From Methylophilus sp. DW102 (GTDB lineage Bacteria; Pseudomonadota; Gammaproteobacteria; Burkholderiales; Methylophilaceae): a stretch of DNA of 64,000 nucleotides. The DNA lies in NCBI RefSeq assembly GCF_037076555.1, contig NZ_AP029023.1, positions 1,178,001 to 1,242,000 on the forward strand. The letters run 5' to 3'. Shown here piece after piece: positions 28,227 through 36,337 of the stretch. The notes beneath the pieces were generated by a model that worked only from the letters and a program-made list of their open reading frames with translations, did not search any database and was not told the origin of the DNA. Position 1 is the first letter of the stretch. Every line of letters starts with the position of its first letter. The position numbers and the translations under genes were made by a program.

Positions 28227-28544
28227 ATGAAAAAACTATCGTCAGTTGTATTTACACTTTCTCTATTAATTTCGGCTTATTCATATGGTGCCGATGCTGT
28301 AAAGGTTACACCAAACCAGCAAAAAGTTATCTCATCAGAAAACGGACGTTTTGTGTTTGGTCAAATTTCAGACTTTCGTAGTGACCAATATATGCTAGAT
28401 ACAAAAACGGGTCGCCTATGGATGATTGTTCTAAAAAAATCAAAAAATTCAGATGGTACCGACGCTCCTGGGGAAGGATTTCGAGTTCTTGATCCAATCT
28501 TTTATAACGATATTAATGGAAATCTTAATCTTGAACCAAAATAA
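28227..28544 (+). CDS. small exported protein of unknown function
   Basis: This 105-residue protein has a signal peptide (MKKLSSVVFTLSLLISAYSY, cleavage near YGA-DAV) and AGAGG six bases before the ATG. The mature part carries NGRFVFGQISDFRSDQYMLD followed by TKTGRLW, a pattern of small proteins in which a residue is bound to a TxTG(R/K)xW motif. I have seen similar hypothetical proteins but know no function. It opens an AT-richer patch of unknown genes. Confidence 0.7.
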   Translation: MKKLSSVVFTLSLLISAYSYGADAVKVTPNQQKVISSENGRFVFGQISDFRSDQYMLDTKTGRLWMIVLKKSKNSDGTDAPGEGFRVLDPIFYNDINGNLNLEPK

Positions 28545-28611
28545 CTCCTTTAACCCATCTCCATCAAGTCGGTTTAGCTTAAGTGCCCCTATCATCTAAA
28601 CTTTGGCCTTT

Positions 28612-29223
28612 ATGATCAGAATTCAGACTCCATACGTTAATAGTCTCAAGCGAGCTTCACTTGTCTCCGCTTCAGCGTTGGTTGTAGGCTTTGTTGCGCA
28701 TCAGGCTTTTGGTTGGCTTCCGTCCTTTATTGAACAATGGCTAACCCTTCGTAAAGACAACTTCATCGCTGCAGAAAATTTCCAGTATTTCGGCCTTCTC
28801 ATATTGGCTTTTTCTGGAGTTGTCGTTACCTCGACCTCACTCGGCAGAGAGCCTATTTTCTCTATTAAGCTCTTTTGGCAAGCGGTTATTCAGTTTGTTT
28901 ATATTGGTGGTGCTTTTGTCGGTGTAGTCGTCGGTCTCGCAGTCTCCGTAGCCGTTAAGCAGGGGTTTATGGCGGCAGTTTCTGGTTTTTTATTGGCTAT
29001 TATCTCAGCAGTGTTTGTCGCGGCTGTAATTTTCCTGTCCTTCGTGTTGCTGCAATTTCCGTCAATGAAGTATCGCTCAAAACGTGCAGAAAAATACCGC
29101 AAGGAAATTACTGTTGGCCTTGGTGTGTGTGTTTTTCTTGTGGCTTCTTGGAGCATATGGGGCGAATGGACGGCTAACAATGCGGTTAAGCAGGAGCCGC
29201 AAGCCGCGCGCACCATACCTTGA
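28612..29223 (+). CDS. multi-pass membrane protein of unknown function
   Basis: From the ATG at 28612 (a TTG at 28603 is also in frame) the protein has 203 residues. About four or five hydrophobic segments are seen, around residues 15-35, 60-75, 85-115, 120-150 and 165-185 (LGVCVFLVASWSIW). There is no recognisable motif. The last 17 codons overlap a sequence that resembles an integron attC site. It belongs to the same-strand group of unknown genes at 28.2-30.6 kb. Confidence 0.6.
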   Translation: MIRIQTPYVNSLKRASLVSASALVVGFVAHQAFGWLPSFIEQWLTLRKDNFIAAENFQYFGLLILAFSGVVVTSTSLGREPIFSIKLFWQAVIQFVYIGGAFVGVVVGLAVSVAVKQGFMAAVSGFLLAIISAVFVAAVIFLSFVLLQFPSMKYRSKRAEKYRKEITVGLGVCVFLVASWSIWGEWTANNAVKQEPQAARTIP

Positions 29224-29232
29224 ACGTTGGTC
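29172..29232 (+). other. attC-like imperfect palindrome (weak)
   Basis: GGCTAAC (29172-29178) can pair fully, with two G-T wobbles, with GTTGGTC (29226-29232). An inner GGTTAAG can pair with CTTGAAC with one bulge. The 61-base size is right for an integron attC, but the right-hand spacer between inner and outer boxes is missing, and the outer boxes each depart from the RYYYAAC/GTTRRRY consensus by one base. Confidence 0.2.
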
Positions 29233-29253
29233 GTATTCTCGGAACTCATTTTA

Positions 29254-29796
29254 ATGAATCTAATCTCTATCGGTATATCAAGTCTTAGTCTTGTCGGACT
29301 CGTATTAGCTGGATTACTTTTTCGAGCTCATCTGTCCTCTTACGTCGCTGAGAAAGGTAAGAATCTTGCATCGAAAGAGGATCTTGCTCACCTTACTGAG
29401 GTGGTGGAAAGCGTGAAGACTCTTCATACGTCGGAACTGGAGCGCCTCAAAGCAGAGCTTCATACTGAAAGCGAACTTACCGAGCGTCGTCGTCGGGTCT
29501 AAGAGGAAGTCTGTCTGGCCCTGCGAGTTTTTATTTCAGGGCATGGTGGAACACTTGAAATGAAAGAGCGGTTTCATGCGGCTTACGCAGCCGCATGGTT
29601 GTGGGCCTCTGATGGTGTTCTAATTGCGCTTAATCATTTCGTTGCGTTACAGATTCAACACACCAATACCCCATCATCAATTGATCAATCTACCTTGAAG
29701 AATGCATATAGGGCAGTTGTCGTTGAAATGCGTAAAGATGTTGGCTTTGGAAGCACGGTCGCCTCTGGTAACGAGTATCAATTTGTTAAGTTCTGA
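29254..29796 (+). pseudogene. membrane-anchored coiled-coil protein broken by one nonsense codon
   Basis: Two frames, 29254-29502 and 29560-29796, are in the same reading frame. The stretch between them is open and reads on sensibly (EEVCLALRVFISGHGGTLEM) apart from a single TAA at 29500-29502 (codon 83). A one-base change to TAT or TAC would restore a 180-residue protein. The protein would have one N-terminal membrane helix (LISIGISSLSLVGLVLAGLL), a coiled coil (LASKEDLAHLTEVVESVKTL ... ELTERRRRV) and a helical C domain. Function is unknown. A sequencing error cannot be excluded. The second half has an internal ATG but no good ribosome-binding site. Confidence 0.75.
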
Positions 29797-29804
29797 CATG
29801 TGCC

Positions 29805-29871
29805 GTCCAACTGATTATTCCGCCTTACATGTGCATAAAGCCGCACAGTCCGATGAATTTAGACGTTAGAC
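29805..29871 (+). other. attC-like site (candidate integron recombination site)
   Basis: GTCCAAC at 29805-29811 fits the RYYYAAC box and GTTAGAC at 29865-29871 fits the GTTRRRY box. The two are complementary with one G-T wobble and lie 67 bases end to end. Inside are an imperfect second pair (ATTCCG with CGATGAAT, two-base bulge) and a central TGTGC/GCACA stem. It sits between two gene ends in the right orientation. Such pairs also arise by chance in long sequence, so this is tentative. Confidence 0.35.
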
Positions 29872-29888
29872 TGAAAGCCCACCAGATA

Positions 29889-30575
29889 ATGAATAACGAA
29901 CGCGAATTACTTACTCGCCACTTAAAAGAACTACTTGAGTTCGTCGAAAACAAAGACTCCGATCTATCACAAGTCCGTCATTGGATTCGATATTGGTGGT
30001 GGGATCACCCAACGGGCGATGAAATAGCCTCTCGCCTTCGTCGTATCGAGCGGCGTTTAGAGTCAATAGAGCCACAACGCTGCGCACTCGCTGAAGGCGA
30101 CCGCGCAGACCGCGTAATGCACCTTGTCACAGGGATAGAGGGCAAGAACCGTGAAGAAAGGAAGCACATAACGAGCTGGCTTTCTGGCACAAGCCACCTG
30201 ACGGTGGTTGATCCATATTTCTTCTCCTTTAGTGGATCCAATAAGATTTACCGAACCCAAACACAGTACGTTGAGTCTATTATCGAACTTCTACCAAGGA
30301 CGCTCGAGTCGATCGAAGTGTTCCATCTACCTGGACCAAACCGAGCAATCTTTTCCAACATTGAAAAACATTGTCGCAAGAAGAATATTTCTTTGCGTAA
30401 TTGGGCAACAACTGAAGTGCATGACCGTGTTCTCATCAAAAACAAAACTGAAGCCAGAGCACTGGGTACATCATTTGGTGGTCTCGGTAATAAAATAGCG
30501 TTCGTACTCGACTTGCCGCAAGAAGATTTGGAGATATTCTGGCGTGAACTTAATCGCATCAAATCTCGCGCCTAA
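29889..30575 (+). CDS. unknown protein with a possible phospholipase D-like C-terminal domain
   Basis: The ATG at 29889 gives 228 residues (MNNERELL). Earlier in-frame ATGs at 29829 and 29853 lie inside the attC-like palindrome. The N-terminal half is charged and helical (RHLKELLEFVENKDSDLSQV), with a tryptophan-rich RYWWWDHP. The C-terminal half has SHLTVVDPYFF, then VHDRVLI with His178 and GTSFGGLGNKIAFV. The VDPY, HDR and GTS/GGLG series resembles the core of phospholipase D-like domains found in some uncharacterised and defence-linked proteins. However, only one HxD/HxK-like motif is seen, and it reads HDR. I am not certain of the family. Confidence 0.55.
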   Translation: MNNERELLTRHLKELLEFVENKDSDLSQVRHWIRYWWWDHPTGDEIASRLRRIERRLESIEPQRCALAEGDRADRVMHLVTGIEGKNREERKHITSWLSGTSHLTVVDPYFFSFSGSNKIYRTQTQYVESIIELLPRTLESIEVFHLPGPNRAIFSNIEKHCRKKNISLRNWATTEVHDRVLIKNKTEARALGTSFGGLGNKIAFVLDLPQEDLEIFWRELNRIKSRA

Positions 30576-30678
30576 GATTCTATCAAGCTGGAGTGCGGAG
30601 TTGCTTTAAAAAAATAGACACATCGACCTAACTTTTGGAGGACCTTAAATGACCAGAACAAGTAAGTGGGTATATTTT

Positions 30679-30697
30679 ATTCATTCATTCATTCATT
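30679..30697. repeat. ATTC tetranucleotide run
   Basis: Four perfect ATTC units plus ATT lie early in a short frame that starts at 30649 behind a strong GGAGG ribosome-binding site. Such runs can vary by slippage. Confidence 0.6.
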
Positions 30698-30744
30698 TAG
30701 ACAAATCAACAAACAGTCTTCCATGCATTGCTCCAGCTCAAGAG

Positions 30745-31209
30745 TTATTCCACTGGCACTTTCGCCCGAGCCACCACATTTCTCAATACAAAACTCGTAT
30801 GCACCCCGGTGACGCCTGCAATCTTTGTGATTTTATGCAGTAGTAGGTGTTGGTAGTCGTCCATGTCTTTCACCACCACTTTCAGCAAGTAGTCAGACTG
30901 CTGGCCGGTAATCAGCAGGCATTCCAGCACTTCGGGGATTTCTGTAATGCTGGTTTCAAAATTGGCGAAGCGTTCCGGCGTGTGTTGATCCATCGAAATG
31001 CCGATAAGCGCCATCAGGCTTAGGCCTAGTTTTTTAGCGTCGACCAGCGCTTGATAGCCGAGGATTAGCCCGGCTTGTTCGAGGGCTTTTACCCGGCGCA
31101 GGCAGGGTGCAGGGGAGAGGCCGATACGGTCGGCGAGGTCCTGGTTGCTGATATGGCCTTCGGTTTGCAGGATATTTAAAATGGCTTTGTCAAAACGGTC
31201 TAATTTCAT
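30745..31209 (-). CDS. Lrp/AsnC-family transcriptional regulator
   Basis: This 154-residue protein has an N-terminal helix-turn-helix (LDRFDKAILNILQTEG, NQDLADRIGLSPAPCLRRVKALEQAG) and a C-terminal RAM ligand-binding domain (VLECLLITGQQSDYLLKVVVKDM). Family members bind amino acids and control their metabolism. It is divergent from leuA across an AT-rich intergenic region, which suggests control of leucine synthesis and of its own gene. Confidence 0.9.
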   Translation of the reverse strand: MKLDRFDKAILNILQTEGHISNQDLADRIGLSPAPCLRRVKALEQAGLILGYQALVDAKKLGLSLMALIGISMDQHTPERFANFETSITEIPEVLECLLITGQQSDYLLKVVVKDMDDYQHLLLHKITKIAGVTGVHTSFVLRNVVARAKVPVE

Positions 31210-31373
31210 GGTTATTTCGTTTAATATTTTAATATTGAAATAATATTACAAAATATTTTATTTTATTGAAATATTATTTTTAATTAATGCGTTTTTTGAT
31301 TGAATTGGCAATTTAATTTTTTGCAAAGTCTTTATCATGTGTCTTGTCAAAAACATCTCTTCTGGAGCACAAC
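31210..31373. promoter_or_regulatory. divergent promoter region lrp-like / leuA
   Basis: The segment 31221-31290 is almost only A and T and contains repeated AATATT/ATATT elements and short palindromes. This is typical of Lrp-family binding arrays and also of leucine promoters. I cannot define individual boxes with confidence. Confidence 0.5.
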
Positions 31374-33068
31374 ATGCAGACACAATCCGCACATAAATAT
31401 CAGGCTTTTCCTCCCGTTCATCTGCCGGACCGTCAATGGCCGAATGCGGTGATCACGCAACCGCCGATTTGGATGAGTACCGATCTGCGCGATGGTAATC
31501 AGTCGCTGTTTGAGCCGATGGATGCGGATAAAAAGCGCCGTATGTTCAAGATGCTGTGCCAGATGGGCTTTAAGGAAATTGAAGTGGCGTTTCCTTCGGC
31601 TTCGCAAACCGATTTCAACTTTGTGCGTAGCCTGATTGAAGAAAGGCAGATTCCCGAGGGTGTGACGATTGAGGTACTGACGCAGGCACGCGAGCCTCTG
31701 ATCCGCCGTACGATGGAGTCCGTCCGTGGTGCGCGTCGGGTGATTGTGCATGTGTATAACGCGATTTCGCCAACGTTTAGGGATGTGGTGTTTAATATGA
31801 CGAAGGCAGAGGTCAAGGCGATGGCCGTGGACGCGGTGCGTCTGGTAAAAGCACTGGCCGCCGAGATGCCTGAGACCGAAGTCGTGATGCAATATAGCCC
31901 GGAGACGTTCACGGCGACCGAGCTTGAATTTTCCAAAGAGGTGTGCGACGCAGTCACCGAGGCCTGGGAGGCAACGCCTGACCGCAAGATCATTATCAAC
32001 CTGCCGGCGACGGTGGAAGTGGCCACGCCGAATGTGTATGCCGACCAGATTGAGTGGATGCATAGACATCTGGCGCATCGCGACAGCGTGATTCTGAGCC
32101 TGCATCCACACAATGACCGCGGCACGGCGGTGGCGGCCACCGAACTTGGCATCATGGCCGGAGCGGATCGCGTGGAAGGCTGCCTGTTTGGGCATGGGGA
32201 ACGCACGGGCAACGTGGATCTGGTGACTGTGGCGCTGAATATGTATTCGCAAGGTGTGCATCCTGGCCTGGATTTTTCCGACATTGATGCGATTGGCCGG
32301 ACGGTGGAGGAGTGTACTCAGATTGAGATTCACCCGCGCCACCCTTATGCGGGCGATCTGGTGTTTACTGCGTTTTCTGGTTCGCATCAGGATGCGATTA
32401 AAAAGGGATTCGCGGCAAGACAGACGCAGCCCGCCGATGCGCCCTGGAATATGCCTTACCTGCCGATAGACCCCAAGGATGTGGGTCGCAATTATGATTC
32501 GATTATCCGGGTGAATAGCCAATCAGGCAAAGGCGGCGTGGCTTATCTGCTTGAGAGCCATTATGGGGTAGTGATGCCCAGACGCATGCAGGTCGAATTT
32601 TCTGCCGTGGTGCAGCAATATACCGACCAACACGGCAGCGAGGTGGGGCCTGAGACCCTGTGGCAGCTGTTTAATGCTCACTATGTGTCTACGGTGATGC
32701 CTATGCATATGCAGGACTATCAGCTGGAGAGTCATGCCCAGGGCCAGGCGATCCGCATGCATATGGCAGTCAATGGCGTGCCCGCCATCGCCAGTGGGCA
32801 AGGCAACGGGCCGGTGGATGCGGCGATTCATGCCCTGCAACATATGGGCATTGAGGTACAGGTACGCAGTTTTGAAGAGCGTTCGCTAGGGGCCAGCCCG
32901 TCTGCTGGCGAGGCAATGGCCTGCGCGTTTGTCGAGGTCGCGTGTCAGGGCAAGGTATGTTACGGCGTGGGGATGGATACCAATATCGTCACCGCTTCGA
33001 TCAAGGCCATTTTTAGTGGTATGAACCGTTGCCATGTGCAGGCGGGCAGCCTGCGCAAAACAGCCTGA
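31374..33068 (+). CDS. leuA: 2-isopropylmalate synthase (long, LeuA type 2)
   Basis: This enzyme makes 2-isopropylmalate from acetyl-CoA and 2-oxoisovalerate in leucine synthesis. The ATG at 31374 has GGAG six bases upstream, and the protein then has 564 residues. The catalytic TIM barrel has STDLRDGNQSLFEPMD, LHPHNDRGTAVA and GCLFGHGERTGNVDLV. The C-terminal regulatory LeuA dimer domain ends with VGMDTNIVTASIKAIFSGMNR. The length and sequence are those of the roughly 560-residue class (as in actinobacteria and yeast), not the roughly 510-residue E. coli class. It is divergent from the Lrp-type regulator. Confidence 0.95.
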   Translation: MQTQSAHKYQAFPPVHLPDRQWPNAVITQPPIWMSTDLRDGNQSLFEPMDADKKRRMFKMLCQMGFKEIEVAFPSASQTDFNFVRSLIEERQIPEGVTIEVLTQAREPLIRRTMESVRGARRVIVHVYNAISPTFRDVVFNMTKAEVKAMAVDAVRLVKALAAEMPETEVVMQYSPETFTATELEFSKEVCDAVTEAWEATPDRKIIINLPATVEVATPNVYADQIEWMHRHLAHRDSVILSLHPHNDRGTAVAATELGIMAGADRVEGCLFGHGERTGNVDLVTVALNMYSQGVHPGLDFSDIDAIGRTVEECTQIEIHPRHPYAGDLVFTAFSGSHQDAIKKGFAARQTQPADAPWNMPYLPIDPKDVGRNYDSIIRVNSQSGKGGVAYLLESHYGVVMPRRMQVEFSAVVQQYTDQHGSEVGPETLWQLFNAHYVSTVMPMHMQDYQLESHAQGQAIRMHMAVNGVPAIASGQGNGPVDAAIHALQHMGIEVQVRSFEERSLGASPSAGEAMACAFVEVACQGKVCYGVGMDTNIVTASIKAIFSGMNRCHVQAGSLRKTA

Positions 33069-33115
33069 TCTGGTTGGGCCTTAATCTGGTTGGATTTTGA
33101 TCTGGTTAGACTGGG
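33068..33115. repeat. three copies of a 16-base unit just after leuA
   Basis: ATCTGGTT recurs at 33068, 33084 and 33100, an exact 16-base period, with the rest of each unit diverged. The first copy overlaps the leuA stop codon. No terminator is evident here. Confidence 0.55.
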
Positions 33116-33129
33116 GCGCTAGCAGGCGT

Positions 33130-33477
33130 CTACCAATGCCCTGTGGTTAGCAGTTGGTAGATAAAATAAGCGCCTAACAGCATCATGACATAAACAGGAA
33201 AGTCACTCGCTGAGCGGCGCTGCTGGTTGCTCAGGTGGCTGATATAGCGGTGAAACAGAAACAGGGGCAGCAGGGTGGCGACTGCTAGCACTATATTCAT
33301 CGGACTGGCCATCAGCCATTGCAACCAGTCAGTCGGGCGCGACTCACTGCTGAATAGATGGACGGCGATCCCGACCAGGCCGCAAAGCACCAGGCCTAGC
33401 GTTAGCACCGCCTGCAGGATTTTCCATCCGCTGTCTGGCCGGATATCGCGATTTTTGCTGTAGCGGTTGGGGTCCAT
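33130..33477 (-). CDS. small membrane protein of unknown function
   Basis: This 115-residue protein has three predicted membrane segments (VLTLGLVLCGLVGIAVHLF, MNIVLAVATLLPLFLF, FPVYVMMLLGAYFIYQLL). AGGAG is properly spaced before the ATG at 33477. The family is not recognised. It is convergent with leuA and follows nlpD on the same strand at a 72-base distance. Confidence 0.75.
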   Translation of the reverse strand: MDPNRYSKNRDIRPDSGWKILQAVLTLGLVLCGLVGIAVHLFSSESRPTDWLQWLMASPMNIVLAVATLLPLFLFHRYISHLSNQQRRSASDFPVYVMMLLGAYFIYQLLTTGHW

Positions 33478-33549
33478 ACCAGCTCCTTTGCTGAGTGCAC
33501 CTGCATGGTTTAACCTGCCAGCGGTCGAGGCATGCCGACCGTGCTTGGC

Positions 33550-34437
33550 TTAATGGCTGCTGGCAGTGGCCGGCGTACTCGGTAAATATGTCGCCGGGTC
33601 TACCGGTTTGCCTTTTTGCCGGATTTCAAAATGCAGCACAGGCAGTTTGTTATTGGCCGGGGCGGGCAGGGTGGCGAGTTTTTCACCTTGGGTCACAAAC
33701 ACGCCTTCCTTGACCATCGAGTTGCCCTGGTGCGCATAGACAGAGAGCAGGTTGCTGTTGTGTTTGACGATAATCAGCTTGCCATAGCCACGCACATCCA
33801 TGCCGCTATAAATTACTTTACCCGCGCCCGCGGCATTGACCGCCTGACCGGCGCTCCCCGTGATATTCAAGCCTTTATTGGTTTGTACGTCAAACCCGGC
33901 ACTCACTTTGCCTGCCAGCGGCCACTGCCATTGAATGTCGCTGTCGTTGATGGCTTCGAGGTCTAAGGGGGCTGCAGACTTTTCGCCCTCGATGGTGGTC
34001 TGCAGCGCTGGTGCGGCATTGGCCGTGCTTGCAGCCTCTGGGGTCGCATTCATGTCTGGTCTGCTGATCGCCGAGGTGACGACTTCAGCATCATCCGCGC
34101 CTGCAGGATCGGTGGCTTTATTGTTTGTTGCGCTGGTGCCGCTTTTTGCGGTCAGGTTGAGGACTTGGCCGACATGAATCTCATACGGCGCTTGCAGCTG
34201 GTTGAACTCGGCCAGCTTTATGAACGGGATGCCAAATTTGCGGCCGATACTGTAGAGCGTATCGCCTTTTTGTACCAGGTACTGATTTGCCCCCACGCTG
34301 ACCGGCGCAGCCGGTTTGCTCTCTGGCGCAGGTGACACGCTGGTGACCACCGGTGCGCGCGGCATGGGAGAGTTGAGGGCACAGGCAGCAAGTGTACAGG
34401 CGGTTCCGCACGCGGTCAGCAAGGTGCGTAGATTCAT
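33550..34437 (-). CDS. nlpD: NlpD-like lipoprotein (LysM plus degenerate LytM)
   Basis: This 295-residue protein has a lipoprotein signal (lipobox LAAC), one LysM peptidoglycan-binding domain at about residues 52-95 (YLVQKGDTLYSIGRKFGIPF) and a C-terminal M23/LytM domain. The zinc ligands of active LytM are missing: the HxxxD site reads GLNITG and the HxH site reads VLHFEIR. This is expected of NlpD/EnvC-type amidase activators rather than a hydrolase. It overlaps pcm by four bases (ATGA), as part of surE-pcm-nlpD. The rpoS gene that often follows is absent. Confidence 0.9.
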   Translation of the reverse strand: MNLRTLLTACGTACTLAACALNSPMPRAPVVTSVSPAPESKPAAPVSVGANQYLVQKGDTLYSIGRKFGIPFIKLAEFNQLQAPYEIHVGQVLNLTAKSGTSATNNKATDPAGADDAEVVTSAISRPDMNATPEAASTANAAPALQTTIEGEKSAAPLDLEAINDSDIQWQWPLAGKVSAGFDVQTNKGLNITGSAGQAVNAAGAGKVIYSGMDVRGYGKLIIVKHNSNLLSVYAHQGNSMVKEGVFVTQGEKLATLPAPANNKLPVLHFEIRQKGKPVDPATYLPSTPATASSH

Positions 34438-35108
34438 GATAAAGCAGTGCCTCCTAGCAATGGGACAAACTTCACGGATTCCAGCGCGGTTTGCTGAATT
34501 CCCTGGGCGGTGCGTTCAATTAAATGCAGTACCTGGTCGGTGGTGCCGACCGGGATGACCATGCGGCCACCGACGGCTAATTGTTCGACCAGCTCAGGCG
34601 GCACATGGCTGGCCGCCGCGGTGACCATAATGGCATCAAACGGGCCATAATCCTTGAGGCCCAGGCTGCCATCGGCGTGGTCCAGTTTGACATTGGTACA
34701 TTTCAAGGTGCGAAGATGGTTTCTGGCTTTCATCACCAGCGGCCGGATGCGTTCCAGTGAGTAGACGTCGGTGCTCACGCGCGACAATACTGCGGTCTGG
34801 TAGCCGCAGCCCGTGCCAATCTCAAGCACTTTGTTCAATGGTTTGCCATTGCGCAGAATTTGCGTCATTTTGGCCACGATATATGGCTGCGAAATGGTCT
34901 GACCGTAACCAATCGGCAATGAAACGTCTTCATAGGCGCGGATAGACAGCGCTTCATCGACGAAGATATGGCGAGGAATCTCTGCCATGGCCGCTATGAC
35001 CACTTCATCCTGGATGCCTTGCTCACGCAGGCGCGTCAACATGCGCTCGCGTGTCCGCGAAGAGGTCATTCCGATACCGGTTTTGTGTGATGTTCTTGGA
35101 ATCGCCAT
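34434..35108 (-). CDS. pcm: protein-L-isoaspartate O-methyltransferase
   Basis: This SAM-dependent enzyme repairs isoaspartyl residues in aged proteins. It contains the family segment RHIFVDEALSIRAYEDVSLP, then GQTISQPYIVAKMTQIL and the SAM motif VLEIGTGCGYQTAVLS. The ATG at 35108 gives 224 residues. An upstream in-frame start at 35150 would overlap surE by 22 bases, and neither has a clear ribosome-binding site. It is coupled to surE and nlpD. Confidence 0.93.
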   Translation of the reverse strand: MAIPRTSHKTGIGMTSSRTRERMLTRLREQGIQDEVVIAAMAEIPRHIFVDEALSIRAYEDVSLPIGYGQTISQPYIVAKMTQILRNGKPLNKVLEIGTGCGYQTAVLSRVSTDVYSLERIRPLVMKARNHLRTLKCTNVKLDHADGSLGLKDYGPFDAIMVTAAASHVPPELVEQLAVGGRMVIPVGTTDQVLHLIERTAQGIQQTALESVKFVPLLGGTALS

Positions 35109-35128
35109 GTCACTGAATTCTTGATGAC

Positions 35129-35878
35129 TTATTGCTTGCTTTGCAGCCATTGCTGCAGGGTGGCAATTTGAGAGTGTTTGGTTAAATCTACCTGTATGGG
35201 TGAAATGGAGACATAGCCCTCGGCCACGGCGTGAAAGTCAGTCCCTTCACCGCCGTCATTCGGCTGGCCCGCGGCACCTACCCAGTAAACGGTTTCGCCT
35301 CTGGGGGTTTGCAGTTGAATGACGGGTTCGGCCTTGTGACGTTTGCCCAGTCGCGTGATTTTTTTACCTTTGATTGCTTCAAATGGTACATCTGGCACAT
35401 TGATGTTTAACAAGGTTGGCTCGGTAAACTCGCTGTGGTTGTATTGCTGGACCAGGTCCACCACGATCTTGGCCGCCGTTTCAAAGTGCAGTGCCTGATG
35501 TTGTGACATCGAAATGGCAAAAGAAGGAATGCCCAGTAAATACCCCTCAGTCGCTGCAGCTACGGTGCCAGAGTAAATGGTATCGTCGCCCATATTGGCG
35601 CCATCATTGATACCACTGATCACCATGTCCGGCATTTCCTGCATGAGGCCCGTCAGGGCAATGTGTACGCAGTCGGTGGGGGTGCCATTGACATAAAAAA
35701 AGCCATTGGCGGCTTGTTTGACACTTAAAGGTCTGTCCAGGGTAAGTGAGTTGCTGGCACCACTGCGGTTACGCTCGGGCGCGACCACGGTGATTTCGGC
35801 TATTTTGCTCAAATGCGCGGCCAGGACATTGAGGCCGGGCGCAAGATAGCCATCGTCATTAGATAACAGGATTTTCAT
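35129..35878 (-). CDS. surE: 5'/3'-nucleotidase SurE
   Basis: This 249-residue metal-dependent phosphatase of the SurE family has metal ligands Asp8 and Asp9 in [12 protein letters not shown], the Ser/Asn loop [12 protein letters not shown], and [13 protein letters not shown] and [18 protein letters not shown]. It is the first gene of surE-pcm-nlpD and is linked to stress survival in other bacteria. Confidence 0.95.
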   Translation of the reverse strand: MKILLSNDDGYLAPGLNVLAAHLSKIAEITVVAPERNRSGASNSLTLDRPLSVKQAANGFFYVNGTPTDCVHIALTGLMQEMPDMVISGINDGANMGDDTIYSGTVAAATEGYLLGIPSFAISMSQHQALHFETAAKIVVDLVQQYNHSEFTEPTLLNINVPDVPFEAIKGKKITRLGKRHKAEPVIQLQTPRGETVYWVGAAGQPNDGGEGTDFHAVAEGYVSISPIQVDLTKHSQIATLQQWLQSKQ

Positions 35879-35974
35879 GCCCGATATTATATAAGGTTTA
35901 CCGAGCTTGTCAGCGTGGATTCAACAAAGAATTTACAGCAAAAATGGCCAACCCAGGCGGTGAGGCAATGTTGG

Positions 35975-36337
35975 TCAAGCGGCCTGATAGCGGCTACCGC
36001 TAAATTTGGCATAGGTGACGACGCTGGCAAAAAACAATGCGCTGAAGATGACCTCTGCCAGCGCCAGCCACTGGCTGAGCCCTGTCTCTGACCATGTCCG
36101 CACCACGCCCTCGGTAAAGTAAAACAGAATCAGCATGCCTGACCATTGGTAGGTATAACGCTTGCCACGCAAAATGCCGAATAACGGGCCCAACAGCGGC
36201 AAGACTTTTAAAAACAGCAAGCTGCCACCAGCCCGCAAGGGCGCCCATAAAATCTCCCACCCCAGACACAATACAATCAGCGCAATCAAGCTGACGCTGG
36301 CGACCCAGCGACTGACCATCAACCAGCGCGCGATCAT
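35975..36337 (-). CDS. DUF2069-type small membrane protein
   Basis: This 120-residue protein has four predicted membrane segments (VASVSLIALIVLCLGWEIL and others) and the family pattern LLGPLFGILRGKRYTYQW. Function is unknown. Its ATG overlaps the stop of the HugZ-like gene by four bases, so the two are coupled. In many betaproteobacteria this family lies near wrbA, as here. Confidence 0.85.
   Translation of the reverse strand: MIARWLMVSRWVASVSLIALIVLCLGWEILWAPLRAGGSLLFLKVLPLLGPLFGILRGKRYTYQWSGMLILFYFTEGVVRTWSETGLSQWLALAEVIFSALFFASVVTYAKFSGSRYQAA

Noticed and set aside
29829..29888. N-terminal extension of the PLD-like protein from 29829
   Set aside because: The first codons lie inside the attC-like palindrome and would encode stem sequence. 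The ATG at 29889 just after it is more plausible, although the 29853 ATG cannot be excluded.
31347..32522. 391-codon minus-strand frame inside leuA
   Set aside because: It is antisense to a conserved enzyme, rich in His and Arg as expected for a GC-skewed shadow frame, and has no recognisable domain.
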